Assembly (NCBI GenBank): GCA_002472405.1
Contig: DKRV01000034.1
Span: forward strand, 100,058 to 109,567
Reading direction: 5' to 3'
From: Clostridiales bacterium UBA7273
GTDB taxonomy: Bacteria > Bacillota > Clostridia > Oscillospirales > Oscillospiraceae
Length of the DNA stretch: 9,510 bases
Made by a program: the position numbers and the translations under genes. Under the pieces are notes generated by a model, which saw nothing but the letters and a program-made list of their open reading frames with translations, had not been told where the DNA came from and did not search any database. Positions 1 to 6,029 of the stretch are shown here, piece by piece; position 1 is the stretch's first letter; every line of letters begins with the position of its first letter.

Positions 1-573
1 CCCAACCGTTCGGCCCGTATCGCCCTGCTTTACTATGCAGATGGTTATAAAGCTTATATCATTGCCCCCAACGGTCTCCAGGTGGGTGCAACGGTAATGA
101 GCGGTGAGAACGTAGCCCCTGAACTGGGAAACGCGCTTCCACTGAGTCACATTCCTGTTGGTACTTTAATTCACAACATTGAGATGCGCCCTGGCCAGGG
201 TGCAAGAATTGCTCGTAGTGCCGGCACCTACGCACAGCTCACTTCGCGTGACGGCGACTATGCAATCATCAAATTACCTTCGGGCGAAACCCGCAAGATC
301 CTTGCTGCGTGCAAGGCTACCATTGGCGTTGTGGGCAACTCCGATCACGCCCTCGAGCAGTCGGGCAAGGCCGGACGCTCGCGCTGGCTGGGTCGCCGTC
401 CGCACAACCGCGGTGTGGTGATGAACCCTGTGGATCACCCCATGGGTGGTGGCGAAGGCCGCCAGTCGGGTGGTCATCCACGTTCGCGCAATGGCCTTTA
501 TGCAAAGGGCTTGAAGACACGTGCACCGAAGAAGCTGTCTTCGAAGTATATTATCGAAAGAAGAAAGAAGTAA
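1..573 (+). CDS. rplB: 50S ribosomal protein L2 (uL2), C-terminal part, 5' end outside window
   Basis: L2 is a primary 23S rRNA-binding protein near the peptidyl-transferase centre, needed for subunit association and peptide-bond formation. The reading frame is open from base 1 and gives 190 residues, beginning PNRSARIALLYY, which aligns by eye with E. coli L2 from about residue 85. Roughly 84 N-terminal residues therefore lie upstream. The SH3-like/KOW C-terminal part is complete (IPVGTLIHNIE, RSAGTYAQL, GKAGRSRW, MNPVDHPMGGGEGR). The histidine equivalent to E. coli His229 (DHP) is present, codon 436-438; the second histidine of the E. coli DHPHGGG motif is Met here (442-444). The basic tail ends IERRKK. 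The GTG at 82 is an internal valine codon, not a start. Followed 19 bases later by rpsS, the normal order. Family assignment is essentially certain. Confidence 0.98.
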   Translation, partial: PNRSARIALLYYADGYKAYIIAPNGLQVGATVMSGENVAPELGNALPLSHIPVGTLIHNIEMRPGQGARIARSAGTYAQLTSRDGDYAIIKLPSGETRKILAACKATIGVVGNSDHALEQSGKAGRSRWLGRRPHNRGVVMNPVDHPMGGGEGRQSGGHPRSRNGLYAKGLKTRAPKKLSSKYIIERRKK

Positions 574-592
574 TTTGATTAAACATTAAACT

Positions 593-859
593 ATGAGTCG
601 TTCATTAAAAAAAGGCCCTTACATTAGTGTTAAGCTCGAGAAGAAAGTCGACGCTATGAACGAGAGCGGCAAGAAGAGTGTGATCAAGACCTGGTCGCGC
701 GCCTCTATGATCGCCCCCGAGTTTGTAGGTCACACCTTCGCTGTGCACAATGGAAACAAGTTCATTCCCGTCTATGTTACCGAGAACATGGTAGGTCACA
801 AGCTCGGCGAGTTCGCCCCCACACGCACCTTCCGTGGACACAGCGGCAACAACAAGTAA
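593..859 (+). CDS. rpsS: 30S ribosomal protein S19 (uS19)
   Basis: S19 sits in the head of the small subunit next to S13, binds the 3' major domain of 16S rRNA and lies near the A-site tRNA and bridge B1a. The 88-residue product is of normal family length (E. coli 92). It shows RSLKKGPY at residues 3-10, TWSR at 33-36, VGHKLGEFAPTRTFRGH at 67-83 and a short GNNK tail. The ATG at 593 gives exactly the family N-terminus (MSRSLKKGP). The leader TTAAACATTAAACT has no Shine-Dalgarno, as usual in Bacteroidota. It lies between rplB and rplV in the classic S10-operon order. Confidence 0.98.
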   Translation: MSRSLKKGPYISVKLEKKVDAMNESGKKSVIKTWSRASMIAPEFVGHTFAVHNGNKFIPVYVTENMVGHKLGEFAPTRTFRGHSGNNK

Positions 860-905
860 TGGGCCCGGGATATCATTTCATTGACAAAAAAAAGAATTAA
901 ATACA

Positions 906-1316
906 ATGGGTAAAAGAAAAAGAGAAACAGCCAACAAGATCAAGGAAGCCCGCCGCGAGCTCACCTTTGCCAAGCTGAAAAACGTGCCAAGCTCTCCCCG
1001 CAAGATGCGTCTTGTGGCCGACATGGTGCGCGGCGTAGAGGTGTTCAAGGCCCTGGGTCTCCTTCATTTCTCCAATAAGCAAGCTGCTGTCGACGTTGAG
1101 AAACTCCTCAAGTCGGCCATTTCCAACTGGGAGCAGAAGAATGGCAAGAAGGCAGAGAACGGCGAGCTTTACATCAAGACAATCACTGTCGATTGCGCTC
1201 CAATGCTCAAGCGTCTCCGTCCAGCTCCACAAGGCCGTGGCTATCGCATTCGCAAGCGCTCCAACCACATCACCTTGTATGTAGACACGATTAATAAAGA
1301 CACTAAAGACGCATAA
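906..1316 (+). CDS. rplV: 50S ribosomal protein L22 (uL22), N-terminally extended
   Basis: L22 is an early-assembling 23S rRNA-binding protein whose long beta hairpin lines the nascent-peptide exit tunnel near the macrolide site. The 136-residue product is longer than E. coli L22 (110). About 17 extra basic residues precede the core that starts near SSPRKMRLVADMVRG (29-43), and a short DTINKDTKDA-type tail follows. The hairpin region is at about 97-117, and the family signature GRGYRIRKRSNHITLYV covers 110-126. The start at 906 is the first ATG after rpsS and uses an A-rich leader; an internal start would cut into no recognised domain, so the exact N-terminus is slightly less certain than the family. 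The rpsC start follows after 5 bases, suggesting coupled translation. Confidence 0.97.
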   Translation: MGKRKRETANKIKEARRELTFAKLKNVPSSPRKMRLVADMVRGVEVFKALGLLHFSNKQAAVDVEKLLKSAISNWEQKNGKKAENGELYIKTITVDCAPMLKRLRPAPQGRGYRIRKRSNHITLYVDTINKDTKDA

Positions 1317-1321
1317 AGATT

Positions 1322-2041
1322 ATGGGACAGAAAGTAAATCCAATTAGCAATCGTTTAGGTATCATCCGTGGTTGGGATTCCAACTGGTACGGTGGTAGTA
1401 ATTATGGAGATACGCTTGTCGAGGATTCCAAAATCCGCAAGTATCTTAACGTGCGTCTGGCCAAGGCCAGTGTGTCGCGCATCGTCATCGAGCGCACGCT
1501 CAAGCTGGTGACCATCACCATCTGCACCTCTCGTCCGGGCCTCATCATCGGCAAGGGCGGTCAGGATGTCGACAAGCTCAAGGAAGAGCTCAAGAACCTC
1601 ACCAACAAAGACGTGCAAATCAACATCTACGAGGTGAAGCGCCCCGAGCTCGACGCCGAGATCGTGGCCAACAACATCGCTCACCAAATCGAGGGCAAGA
1701 TCGCCTATCGCCGTGCCGTGAAGATGGCCATCGCTTCGACCATGCGCATGGGCGCCGAGGGCATCAAGATCCAGGTCAACGGTCGCTTGAACGGCGCCGA
1801 GATGGCCCGCTCCGAGATGTTTAAGGAAGGCCGCACCCCCTTGCACACGCTGCGTGCCGATATCGACTACGCTCTTGTTCCCGCCCTCACCAAGGTGGGC
1901 CTCATCGGCGTTAAGGTCTGGATATGCCGCGGTGAGGTCTATGGCAAGAAGGACCTTGCCCCCAACTTCACTCAGAGCAGCAACGAGCGCCGCTCGGGCG
2001 GCCGTCGCGGCGGTTTCCGCAATAAAAAGAACAACCGTTAA
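1322..2041 (+). CDS. rpsC: 30S ribosomal protein S3 (uS3)
   Basis: S3 is a head protein at the mRNA entry channel, forming with S4 and S5 the ribosomal helicase site. At 239 residues it is close to the family norm (E. coli 233). The N-terminus MGQKVNPISNRLG is typical. The type-2 KH domain carries its GKGG loop at 77-80, and RR at 130-131 with Lys134 matches the basic cluster that E. coli S3 uses for mRNA unwinding. The C-terminal domain has REVY-like GRTPLHTLRADIDY and GVKVWICRGE. It ends in a Gly/Arg/Lys-rich tail from about 220 (RRSGGRRGGF) that differs from the E. coli tail. It lies 5 bases after rplV and 32 bases before rplP. Confidence 0.98.
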   Translation: MGQKVNPISNRLGIIRGWDSNWYGGSNYGDTLVEDSKIRKYLNVRLAKASVSRIVIERTLKLVTITICTSRPGLIIGKGGQDVDKLKEELKNLTNKDVQINIYEVKRPELDAEIVANNIAHQIEGKIAYRRAVKMAIASTMRMGAEGIKIQVNGRLNGAEMARSEMFKEGRTPLHTLRADIDYALVPALTKVGLIGVKVWICRGEVYGKKDLAPNFTQSSNERRSGGRRGGFRNKKNNR

Positions 2042-2073
2042 AAATCACATTTTAACAACAATTCTCAACAACA

Positions 2074-2508
2074 ATGTTACAACAACCAAAAAGATTAAAA
2101 TATAGAAGACCGTCGGACGGACATCCACGCAAGTATGCCAAGCGCGGCACCCATCTCGACTTCGGCTCATTCGGCATCAAGGCACTCGAGAGCAAGTGGA
2201 TCACCGCTCGCCAGATCGAGGCCGCCCGTGTGGCCGTGACACGCTACATGCAGCGTGAAGGTCAAATTTGGGTTCGCATCTTCCCCGACAAGCCATTCAC
2301 CCGCAAGCCAGCCGACGTGCGTATGGGTAAAGGTAAGGGTGATGTGGCCGGTTACGTGGCTCCTGTTTTCCCAGGACGCATTCTCATCGAGGTCGACGGC
2401 GTGAGCTACGACGTGGCCAAGGAGGCCCTGCGCCTGGCCGCCCAGAAGCTCCCCATCCCCACCAAGTTTGTGGTAGCACGCAATTATGATCCATCTCAAA
2501 CCGTGTAA
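2074..2508 (+). CDS. rplP: 50S ribosomal protein L16 (uL16)
   Basis: L16 binds 23S rRNA beside the A site and helps position aminoacyl-tRNA late in 50S assembly. The product is 144 residues (E. coli 136). It shows the expected N-terminus MLQQPKRLKYRR, the G-S-F-G-I-K-A-L stretch at 31-38, and RMGKGKG at 83-89. Arg83 corresponds to the arginine hydroxylated by YcfD in E. coli (Arg81); whether it is modified here cannot be seen. The start at 2074 is followed by very AT-rich codons. It is preceded by an A/C-rich leader in which AACAACAAT occurs twice (2054-2062 and 2067-2075). rpmC follows after 15 bases. Confidence 0.98.
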   Translation: MLQQPKRLKYRRPSDGHPRKYAKRGTHLDFGSFGIKALESKWITARQIEAARVAVTRYMQREGQIWVRIFPDKPFTRKPADVRMGKGKGDVAGYVAPVFPGRILIEVDGVSYDVAKEALRLAAQKLPIPTKFVVARNYDPSQTV

Positions 2509-2523
2509 TTCTCAACTACGATT

Positions 2524-2724
2524 ATGAAAAAGGAAGACTTTAAGGAATTGAGCGACAAAGAACTCCTCGAGCGCCTGGATGCTGCCGAGAAGGAGTATGT
2601 TCAAGAAAAAATTCAGCATTCGATCTCCCCTCTTGATAATCCCGCAAAGATTACACTCGACAGGAGAAACATTGCGCGCCTCAAGACCGAGATACGTGCA
2701 CGTGAATTAAAAATCAATAAATAA
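2524..2724 (+). CDS. rpmC: 50S ribosomal protein L29 (uL29)
   Basis: L29 is a small helical protein beside the polypeptide exit, adjacent to L23, which docks trigger factor and SRP. The 66-residue product (E. coli 63) reads as two long helices. The first is about residues 3-33, rich in Glu/Lys/Leu, and the second about 40-63, with the family signature RRNIARLKTEIRARE at 47-61. The N-terminus MKKEDFKELSDKEL is typical. The start at 2524 lies 15 bases after rplP with no Shine-Dalgarno. Despite its short length the position between rplP and rpsQ makes the call firm. Confidence 0.97.
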   Translation: MKKEDFKELSDKELLERLDAAEKEYVQEKIQHSISPLDNPAKITLDRRNIARLKTEIRARELKINK

Positions 2725-2735
2725 TCCCAAGCACA

Positions 2736-2993
2736 ATGGAAAAGAGAAATTTAAGAAAAGAGAGAATTGGGGTTGTTTCCAGCAACAAGGGTGACAAGAC
2801 TATCACTGTGACTATCAAGTGGAAGGAGAAACACCCAATCTACGGCAAGTTTGTCAACAAGACAAAGAAATATCACGCTCACGACGAGAAAAACGAGTGC
2901 CACGTTGGCGACAAGGTGCGCCTCATGGAAACCCGCCCGCTGAGCAAGACCAAGAGATGGAGATTAGTTGAAATCATCGAAAAAGCTAAGTAA
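2736..2993 (+). CDS. rpsQ: 30S ribosomal protein S17 (uS17)
   Basis: S17 is a primary binder of the 16S rRNA 5' domain and an early small-subunit assembly protein with an OB fold. At 85 residues it matches the family (E. coli 84). Recognisable stretches are RIGVVSSNKGDKTITV (10-25), KHPIYGKFV (32-40), KKYHAHDE (44-51) and the signature GDKVRLMETRPLSKTKRW (58-75). The first codons are AT- and AGA-rich. Spacing is 11 bases from rpmC and 9 bases to rplN, so translation is probably coupled. Confidence 0.98.
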   Translation: MEKRNLRKERIGVVSSNKGDKTITVTIKWKEKHPIYGKFVNKTKKYHAHDEKNECHVGDKVRLMETRPLSKTKRWRLVEIIEKAK

Positions 2994-3002
2994 TTTAAAA
3001 TT

Positions 3003-3368
3003 ATGATTCAGACAGAAACCAGATTATCAGTTGCCGACAATAGCGGTGCACGCGAGGTGCTCTGCATCCGTGTGCTCGGTGGCACTGGCCGTCGCTATGC
3101 CTCGGTGGGCGATACCATCGTGGTGAGCGTCAAGAGTGCCATCCCTTCTTCGGAAGTCAAGAAAGGCACTGTATCACGTGCTGTGGTTGTGCGCACAAGC
3201 AAGGAAATACGCCGTGCCGACGGTTCCTACATCCGCTTCGACGACAACGCATGTGTTTTAATCAACAATACCGGTGAGCTGCGTGGCACCCGTATCTTCG
3301 GCCCCGTTGCACGCGAGCTGCGTGCGACCAACATGAAGATCGTTTCGCTCGCTCCCGAAGTACTTTAA
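3003..3368 (+). CDS. rplN: 50S ribosomal protein L14 (uL14)
   Basis: L14 is a 23S rRNA-binding protein on the subunit interface, part of bridges B5 and B8 and the docking site of the silencing factor RsfS. The 121-residue product (E. coli 123) shows the canonical N-terminus MIQTETRLSVADNSGA, the LCIRVLGGTGRRYA strand region (20-34), the signature AVVVRTSKEIRRADGSYIRFDDNA (60-83) and GTRIFGPVARELR (95-107). The ATG at 3003 is the only reasonable start. The leader is short (9 bases) and lacks a Shine-Dalgarno. In the canonical gene order this is the first gene of the spc part. Confidence 0.98.
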   Translation: MIQTETRLSVADNSGAREVLCIRVLGGTGRRYASVGDTIVVSVKSAIPSSEVKKGTVSRAVVVRTSKEIRRADGSYIRFDDNACVLINNTGELRGTRIFGPVARELRATNMKIVSLAPEVL

Positions 3369-3398
3369 TTTTACATTCTATCACACTTATAAAAGTAA

Positions 3399-3728
3399 AT
3401 GGCTAAGTTACACATAAAGAAAGGCGATACAGTCTACGTGCTCGCCGGTGACGACAAGGGTAAAACTGGTCGTGTCCTCAGCGTGATGGCTAAGGAGAAC
3501 CGTGCTATCGTAGAGGGTATCAACATGGTGTCTAAGAGCACCAAGCCTAGCGCTAAGCACCCGCAAGGCGGCATTATCAAGATGGAAGCCCCCATTCACT
3601 TGTCCAACCTCAACCCTGTCGACCCCAAGAGCGGCAAGACGCCCAGGCCCACACGCGTTGGCTTCAAAAAGGACGAGCAGGGCAAAACAGTACGTTACGC
3701 TAAAAAATCAGGAGAGGAGATTAAATAA
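3399..3728 (+). CDS. rplX: 50S ribosomal protein L24 (uL24)
   Basis: L24 is an assembly-initiator protein of the 50S subunit that binds the 5' end of 23S rRNA and sits near the exit tunnel. The product has 109 residues (E. coli 104). The N-terminal KOW/SH3-like motif is clear (IKKGDTVYVLAGDDKGKTGRV, spanning about 6-26), followed by EGINMVSKSTKPS (39-51) and APIHLSNLNPVDPKSGK (64-80). The stop codon TAA at 3726-3728 shares its last A with the rplE start (TAATG), so rplE is probably translated by re-initiation. The rplN-rplX gap is 30 bases of AT-rich DNA. Confidence 0.98.
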   Translation: MAKLHIKKGDTVYVLAGDDKGKTGRVLSVMAKENRAIVEGINMVSKSTKPSAKHPQGGIIKMEAPIHLSNLNPVDPKSGKTPRPTRVGFKKDEQGKTVRYAKKSGEEIK

Positions 3729-4273
3729 TGGCTACAACGCTTAAGAAACAATACGACGAGAAAATTGCTCCAGCGCTGATGAAGCAATTTAACTACAGCA
3801 GCACAATGCAGATTCCCCGCCTGGTCAAGATCGTGCTCAACGAGGGCCTTGGCGATGCCACCCAGGACAAGAAGATCATTGACACTGCTATCAACGAGTT
3901 GACTACTATTACCGGCCAGAAGGCTGTGCCCACACTCTCGAAGAAGGATATCTCCAACTTCCGTGTTCGCAAGAAGATGCCTATCGGCGCACGTGTCACC
4001 CTGCGTCGCGATCGCATGTATGAGTTCATGGAGCGTTTCATCCGCATCGCTCTGCCTCGCATCCGTGACTTCAAGGGCATCGAGGGCAAGCTCGACGGCC
4101 GCGGCAACTACACCGTGGGTATTCAGGAGCAGATTATCTTCCCCGAGATCAACATCGACAGCGTGAGCAAGATGACGGGTATGAACATCACCTTCGTCAC
4201 CACGGCCAAGACCGACGAGGAGGGCTATGCACTGCTCAAGGAGTTCGGCCTGCCTTTTAAAAACGCAAAGTAA
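3728..4273 (+). CDS. rplE: 50S ribosomal protein L5 (uL5)
   Basis: L5 binds 5S rRNA, forms the central protuberance with L18, and contacts S13 and P-site tRNA. At 181 residues it matches the family (E. coli 179). Features include VKIVLNEGLGDA (33-44), the signature around PTLSKKDISNFRVRKKMPIGARVTLRRDRMYEF (68-100), LPRIRDFKG (109-117), LDGRGNYTVGIQEQ (122-135) and IFPEINID (137-144). The start overlaps the rplX stop by one base. GGAGAGGAGA at 3711-3720, within the end of rplX, could act as a Shine-Dalgarno, but those bases also encode the L24 tail, so this may be coincidence. Confidence 0.98.
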   Translation: MATTLKKQYDEKIAPALMKQFNYSSTMQIPRLVKIVLNEGLGDATQDKKIIDTAINELTTITGQKAVPTLSKKDISNFRVRKKMPIGARVTLRRDRMYEFMERFIRIALPRIRDFKGIEGKLDGRGNYTVGIQEQIIFPEINIDSVSKMTGMNITFVTTAKTDEEGYALLKEFGLPFKNAK

Positions 4274-4300
4274 GTTTAATTCACAGTTTAATCTAAGTAT

Positions 4301-4570
4301 ATGGCAAAAGAATCAATGAAAGCCCGTCAGGCCAAGCGCGTGAAGCTGGTGGCTAAGTATGCCGCCAAGCGTGCCGAGCTCAAGAAGGCTGGCGACTACG
4401 AAGCTCTTCAGAAACTGCCTCACAACGCCTCTCCGGTGCGTCTGCACAACATCTGCAAGATGTCGGGACGTCCCAAGGGCTACATGCGCCAGTTCGGCAT
4501 CTCTCGCATCGACTTCCGCGAGATGGCTTCGGCTGGTCTCATCCCGGGCGTGAAGAAAGCAAGCTGGTAA
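4301..4570 (+). CDS. rpsN: 30S ribosomal protein S14 (uS14), zinc-free type
   Basis: S14 is a small-subunit head protein at the 16S 3' major domain, neighbouring S3 and S10. The 89-residue product starts MAKESMKARQAKRVKLV and ends with the C-terminal family signature: RLHNICKMSGRPKGYMRQFGISR spans about 47-69 and FREMASAGLIPGVKKASW follows. Only one cysteine is present and no CxxC pairs, so it is the zinc-independent (C-minus) form; it is shorter than E. coli S14 (101). The ATG at 4301 comes after AGTATAT with no Shine-Dalgarno. It is followed by the longest intergenic gap of the window. Confidence 0.97.
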   Translation: MAKESMKARQAKRVKLVAKYAAKRAELKKAGDYEALQKLPHNASPVRLHNICKMSGRPKGYMRQFGISRIDFREMASAGLIPGVKKASW

Positions 4571-4577
4571 CGACGAC

Positions 4578-4590
4578 GCAGTCACACTGC
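4578..4590 (+). other. Small potential hairpin after rpsN
   Basis: GCAGT (4578-4582), loop CAC, ACTGC (4586-4590) form a perfect 5-bp stem just after the rpsN stop. No T-tract follows directly (only TTTT at 4599-4602), so it does not look like an intrinsic terminator. A 5-bp stem can occur by chance; a role in mRNA 3'-end protection or processing is only a guess. Confidence 0.3.
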
Positions 4591-4644
4591 ACGGGCGCTT
4601 TTCAACGCAAATTCAACAGCTAACTAAAAAACACAGTATTAAAT

Positions 4645-4668
4645 ATTGTTCGGGAACTCCGAATCAAT
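4645..4668 (+). promoter_or_regulatory. Candidate leader hairpin upstream of rpsH
   Basis: TTCGG (4649-4653) pairs with CCGAA (4659-4663) around the loop GAACT. Below it, ATTG (4645-4648) can pair with CAAT (4665-4668) with T4664 bulged, giving about 9 bp with one bulge. It ends 17 bases before the rpsH start. S8 is known in E. coli as the autogenous repressor of the spc operon through an mRNA hairpin at the rplX-rplE junction. Here that junction is a one-base overlap and the only leader-like structure is this one, so an autoregulatory role is conceivable but unproven. Confidence 0.35.
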
Positions 4669-4685
4669 TTAAACAATTCAAAATA

Positions 4686-5087
4686 ATGACTGATCCAATA
4701 GCAGATTATTTAACAAGATTGAGGAATGCGATCAAGGCACAGCATCGTGTCGTTGAAATCCCTTCTTCGAAATTGAAAAAAGAGATCACCAAGATTCTCT
4801 TTGACCAGGGCTACATCCTCAACTACAAGTTTGTGGAGTCGCAGGACAGCCCCATCGGCACTATCAAGATCGCGCTCAAGTACGACAGCGTCGACAAGGT
4901 GAACGCAATCAAGTGCCTCACTCGCGTGTCGCGTCCAGGCCTGCGCCAGTACACTGGCTACAAGGACATGCCGCGCGTTCTCAATGGTTTAGGTATCGCC
5001 ATTCTTTCGACCTCTCAAGGTGTGATGACCAACAAAGAGGCCAAGGAGAAAAAAATAGGCGGTGAAGTTTTGTGTTACGTTTATTAA
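4686..5087 (+). CDS. rpsH: 30S ribosomal protein S8 (uS8)
   Basis: S8 binds the central domain of 16S rRNA (helix 21 region) and is required for platform assembly; in E. coli it also represses the spc operon. The 133-residue product (E. coli 130) begins MTDPIADYLTRLRNA, typical of the family. The rRNA-binding C-terminal part has RVSRPGLRQYTGYKDMPRVLNGLGIAILSTS (81-111) and the terminal signature GVMTNKEAKEKKIGGEVLCYVY. The first 15 or so codons are AT-rich (ATA, TTA, AGA), then codon use shifts to the GC-rich pattern. It is preceded by the 115-base gap and followed after 18 bases by rplF. Confidence 0.98.
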   Translation: MTDPIADYLTRLRNAIKAQHRVVEIPSSKLKKEITKILFDQGYILNYKFVESQDSPIGTIKIALKYDSVDKVNAIKCLTRVSRPGLRQYTGYKDMPRVLNGLGIAILSTSQGVMTNKEAKEKKIGGEVLCYVY

Positions 5088-5089
5088 TG

Positions 5090-5096
5090 AAGGAGG
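5090..5096 (+). promoter_or_regulatory. Strong Shine-Dalgarno before rplF
   Basis: AAGGAGG at 5090-5096 is complementary to the conserved CCUCCUU of 16S rRNA and lies 9 bases before the rplF ATG at 5106. It is in non-coding DNA between rpsH and rplF, so it is not explained by protein coding. Nearly all other genes here lack such a motif, so this site stands out. Confidence 0.75.
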
Positions 5097-5105
5097 AATT
5101 TAATT

Positions 5106-5660
5106 ATGTCAAGAATAGGAAAATTGCCAATTGAGTTACCTGCCGGCGTAACAGTAGATGTGAAAGACAATGTGGTGACTGTGAAAGGTCCCAAGGGCGA
5201 GCTCAAGCAAGCCGTTAACCCCGCCATTGGCGTTGAGGTGAGCGACGGCGTGCTGCATGTGACCCGTCCCGACGACAGCAAGCAGTCGCGTGCCCAGCAC
5301 GGCCTTTACCGTGCCTTGATCCACAACATGGTGGTGGGCGTGAGCACAGGATACAAGAAAGAGATGGAAATCGTGGGTGTGGGTTACAAAGCCACAGCCA
5401 ACGGCCAAGTGCTGGAACTGGCACTGGGCTACTCTCACGCCATCTATCTCAAGATGCCTCCCGAGGTGCATGTCGAGGCCAAGAGCGAGCGCAACAAGAA
5501 CCCGCTCATCACGCTCGAGTCGGCCGACAAGCAATTGATCGGCCAGATTTGCGCCAAGATTCGCTCGTTCCGCAAGCCGGAGCCTTACAAGGGCAAGGGT
5601 ATCAAGTTTGTTGGCGAGGTAATTCGTCGCAAGTCGGGTAAAACGGCAGCTGCCAAATAA
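5106..5660 (+). CDS. rplF: 50S ribosomal protein L6 (uL6)
   Basis: L6 binds 23S rRNA near the sarcin-ricin loop and the factor-binding region of the 50S subunit. The 184-residue product (E. coli 177) has the two-fold repeated L6 domain. The N-terminal half starts MSRIGKLPIELPAGV and contains VTVKGPKGEL (24-33). The second half has GVGYKATANG (91-100), LALGYSHAI (105-113) and the signature RKPEPYKGKGIKFVGE (156-171), with a KTAAAK tail. The start is fixed by family alignment and by the Shine-Dalgarno 9 bases upstream. Confidence 0.98.
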   Translation: MSRIGKLPIELPAGVTVDVKDNVVTVKGPKGELKQAVNPAIGVEVSDGVLHVTRPDDSKQSRAQHGLYRALIHNMVVGVSTGYKKEMEIVGVGYKATANGQVLELALGYSHAIYLKMPPEVHVEAKSERNKNPLITLESADKQLIGQICAKIRSFRKPEPYKGKGIKFVGEVIRRKSGKTAAAK

Positions 5661-5682
5661 CAATTGAATAGAGAAAACAGTT

Positions 5683-6024
5683 ATGATATCTAAAATCCAA
5701 AGACGATATAAAATCAAGGCACGCATTCGTGGCAAGATCAGCGGCACTGCCGAGCGTCCACGCCTGTGTGTGTTCCGCAGCAACAAGCAAATTTATGCTC
5801 AGCTCATCGACGACGTTGCTGGCAAAACTGTAGTTTCGGCATCCTCCAAGGGAATCACCGAGGGTACTAAATCTGAAATCGCAGCCAAGGTGGGCGAGGC
5901 TGTTGCCAAGAAGGCTCAAGACGCTGGCATCACCAGCGTCGTGTTTGACCGCAACGGCTTCCTCTTCCATGGCAGAGTTAAATCACTGGCCGATGGCGCT
6001 CGCAAAGGCGGACTTAAATTTTAA
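5683..6024 (+). CDS. rplR: 50S ribosomal protein L18 (uL18)
   Basis: L18 binds 5S rRNA and mediates its attachment to 23S rRNA in the central protuberance, alongside L5. The 113-residue product (E. coli 117) shows a basic N-terminus (IQRRYKIKARIRGKI), RPRLCVFRSNKQIYAQLIDD (25-44), TVVSASS (49-55) and the C-terminal signature VFDRNGFLFHGRVKSLADGAR (87-107) followed by KGGLKF. The ATG at 5683 is the family start. Its first codons (ATA, AGA, CGA, TAT, AAA) are distinctly AT-rich. The gap to rpsE is only 5 bases. Confidence 0.98.
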   Translation: MISKIQRRYKIKARIRGKISGTAERPRLCVFRSNKQIYAQLIDDVAGKTVVSASSKGITEGTKSEIAAKVGEAVAKKAQDAGITSVVFDRNGFLFHGRVKSLADGARKGGLKF

Positions 6025-6029
6025 AAATC

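Larger units (their letters stand above)
4571..4685 (+). other. 115-base rpsN-rpsH intergenic region
   Basis: This is the only gap over 50 bases in the window. It contains no ATG-started reading frame of note and no recognisable RNA gene. Two potential hairpins are annotated separately (4578-4590 and 4645-4668). The last 20 bases before rpsH are A/T-rich, like other leaders here. I see no good match to the Bacteroidota promoter (TTTG at -33, TAnnTTTG at -7). It may be a processing site or the leader of a regulatory element for rpsH onward; the sequence alone does not decide. Confidence 0.6.

Noticed and set aside
82..84. GTG as a possible start of a shorter L2
   Set aside because: The frame is open to base 1 with clear L2 homology upstream (PNRSARIALLYY), so this is an internal valine codon.
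881..907. TTGACA, 15-base spacer, TACAAT: E. coli-like sigma70 promoter before rplV
   Set aside because: The spacer is short, transcription would start inside rplV, and Bacteroidota use a different promoter consensus. It is likely chance in an A/T-rich gap.
4273..4292. Direct repeat AGTTTAAT (4273-4280 and 4285-4292) before rpsN
   Set aside because: Eight bases of A/T-rich sequence repeated once is easily chance, and no operator-like symmetry is present.
4578..4602. Hairpin plus TTTT after rpsN as an intrinsic terminator
   Set aside because: The stem is only 5 bp and the T-run is 4 bases and begins 8 bases downstream of it; terminating here would cut off essential genes.
5136..5786. Long open frame on the - strand (216 codons) across rplF and rplR
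   Set aside because: It spans two unmistakable ribosomal-protein genes, has no family resemblance, and arises from codon bias on the opposite strand.
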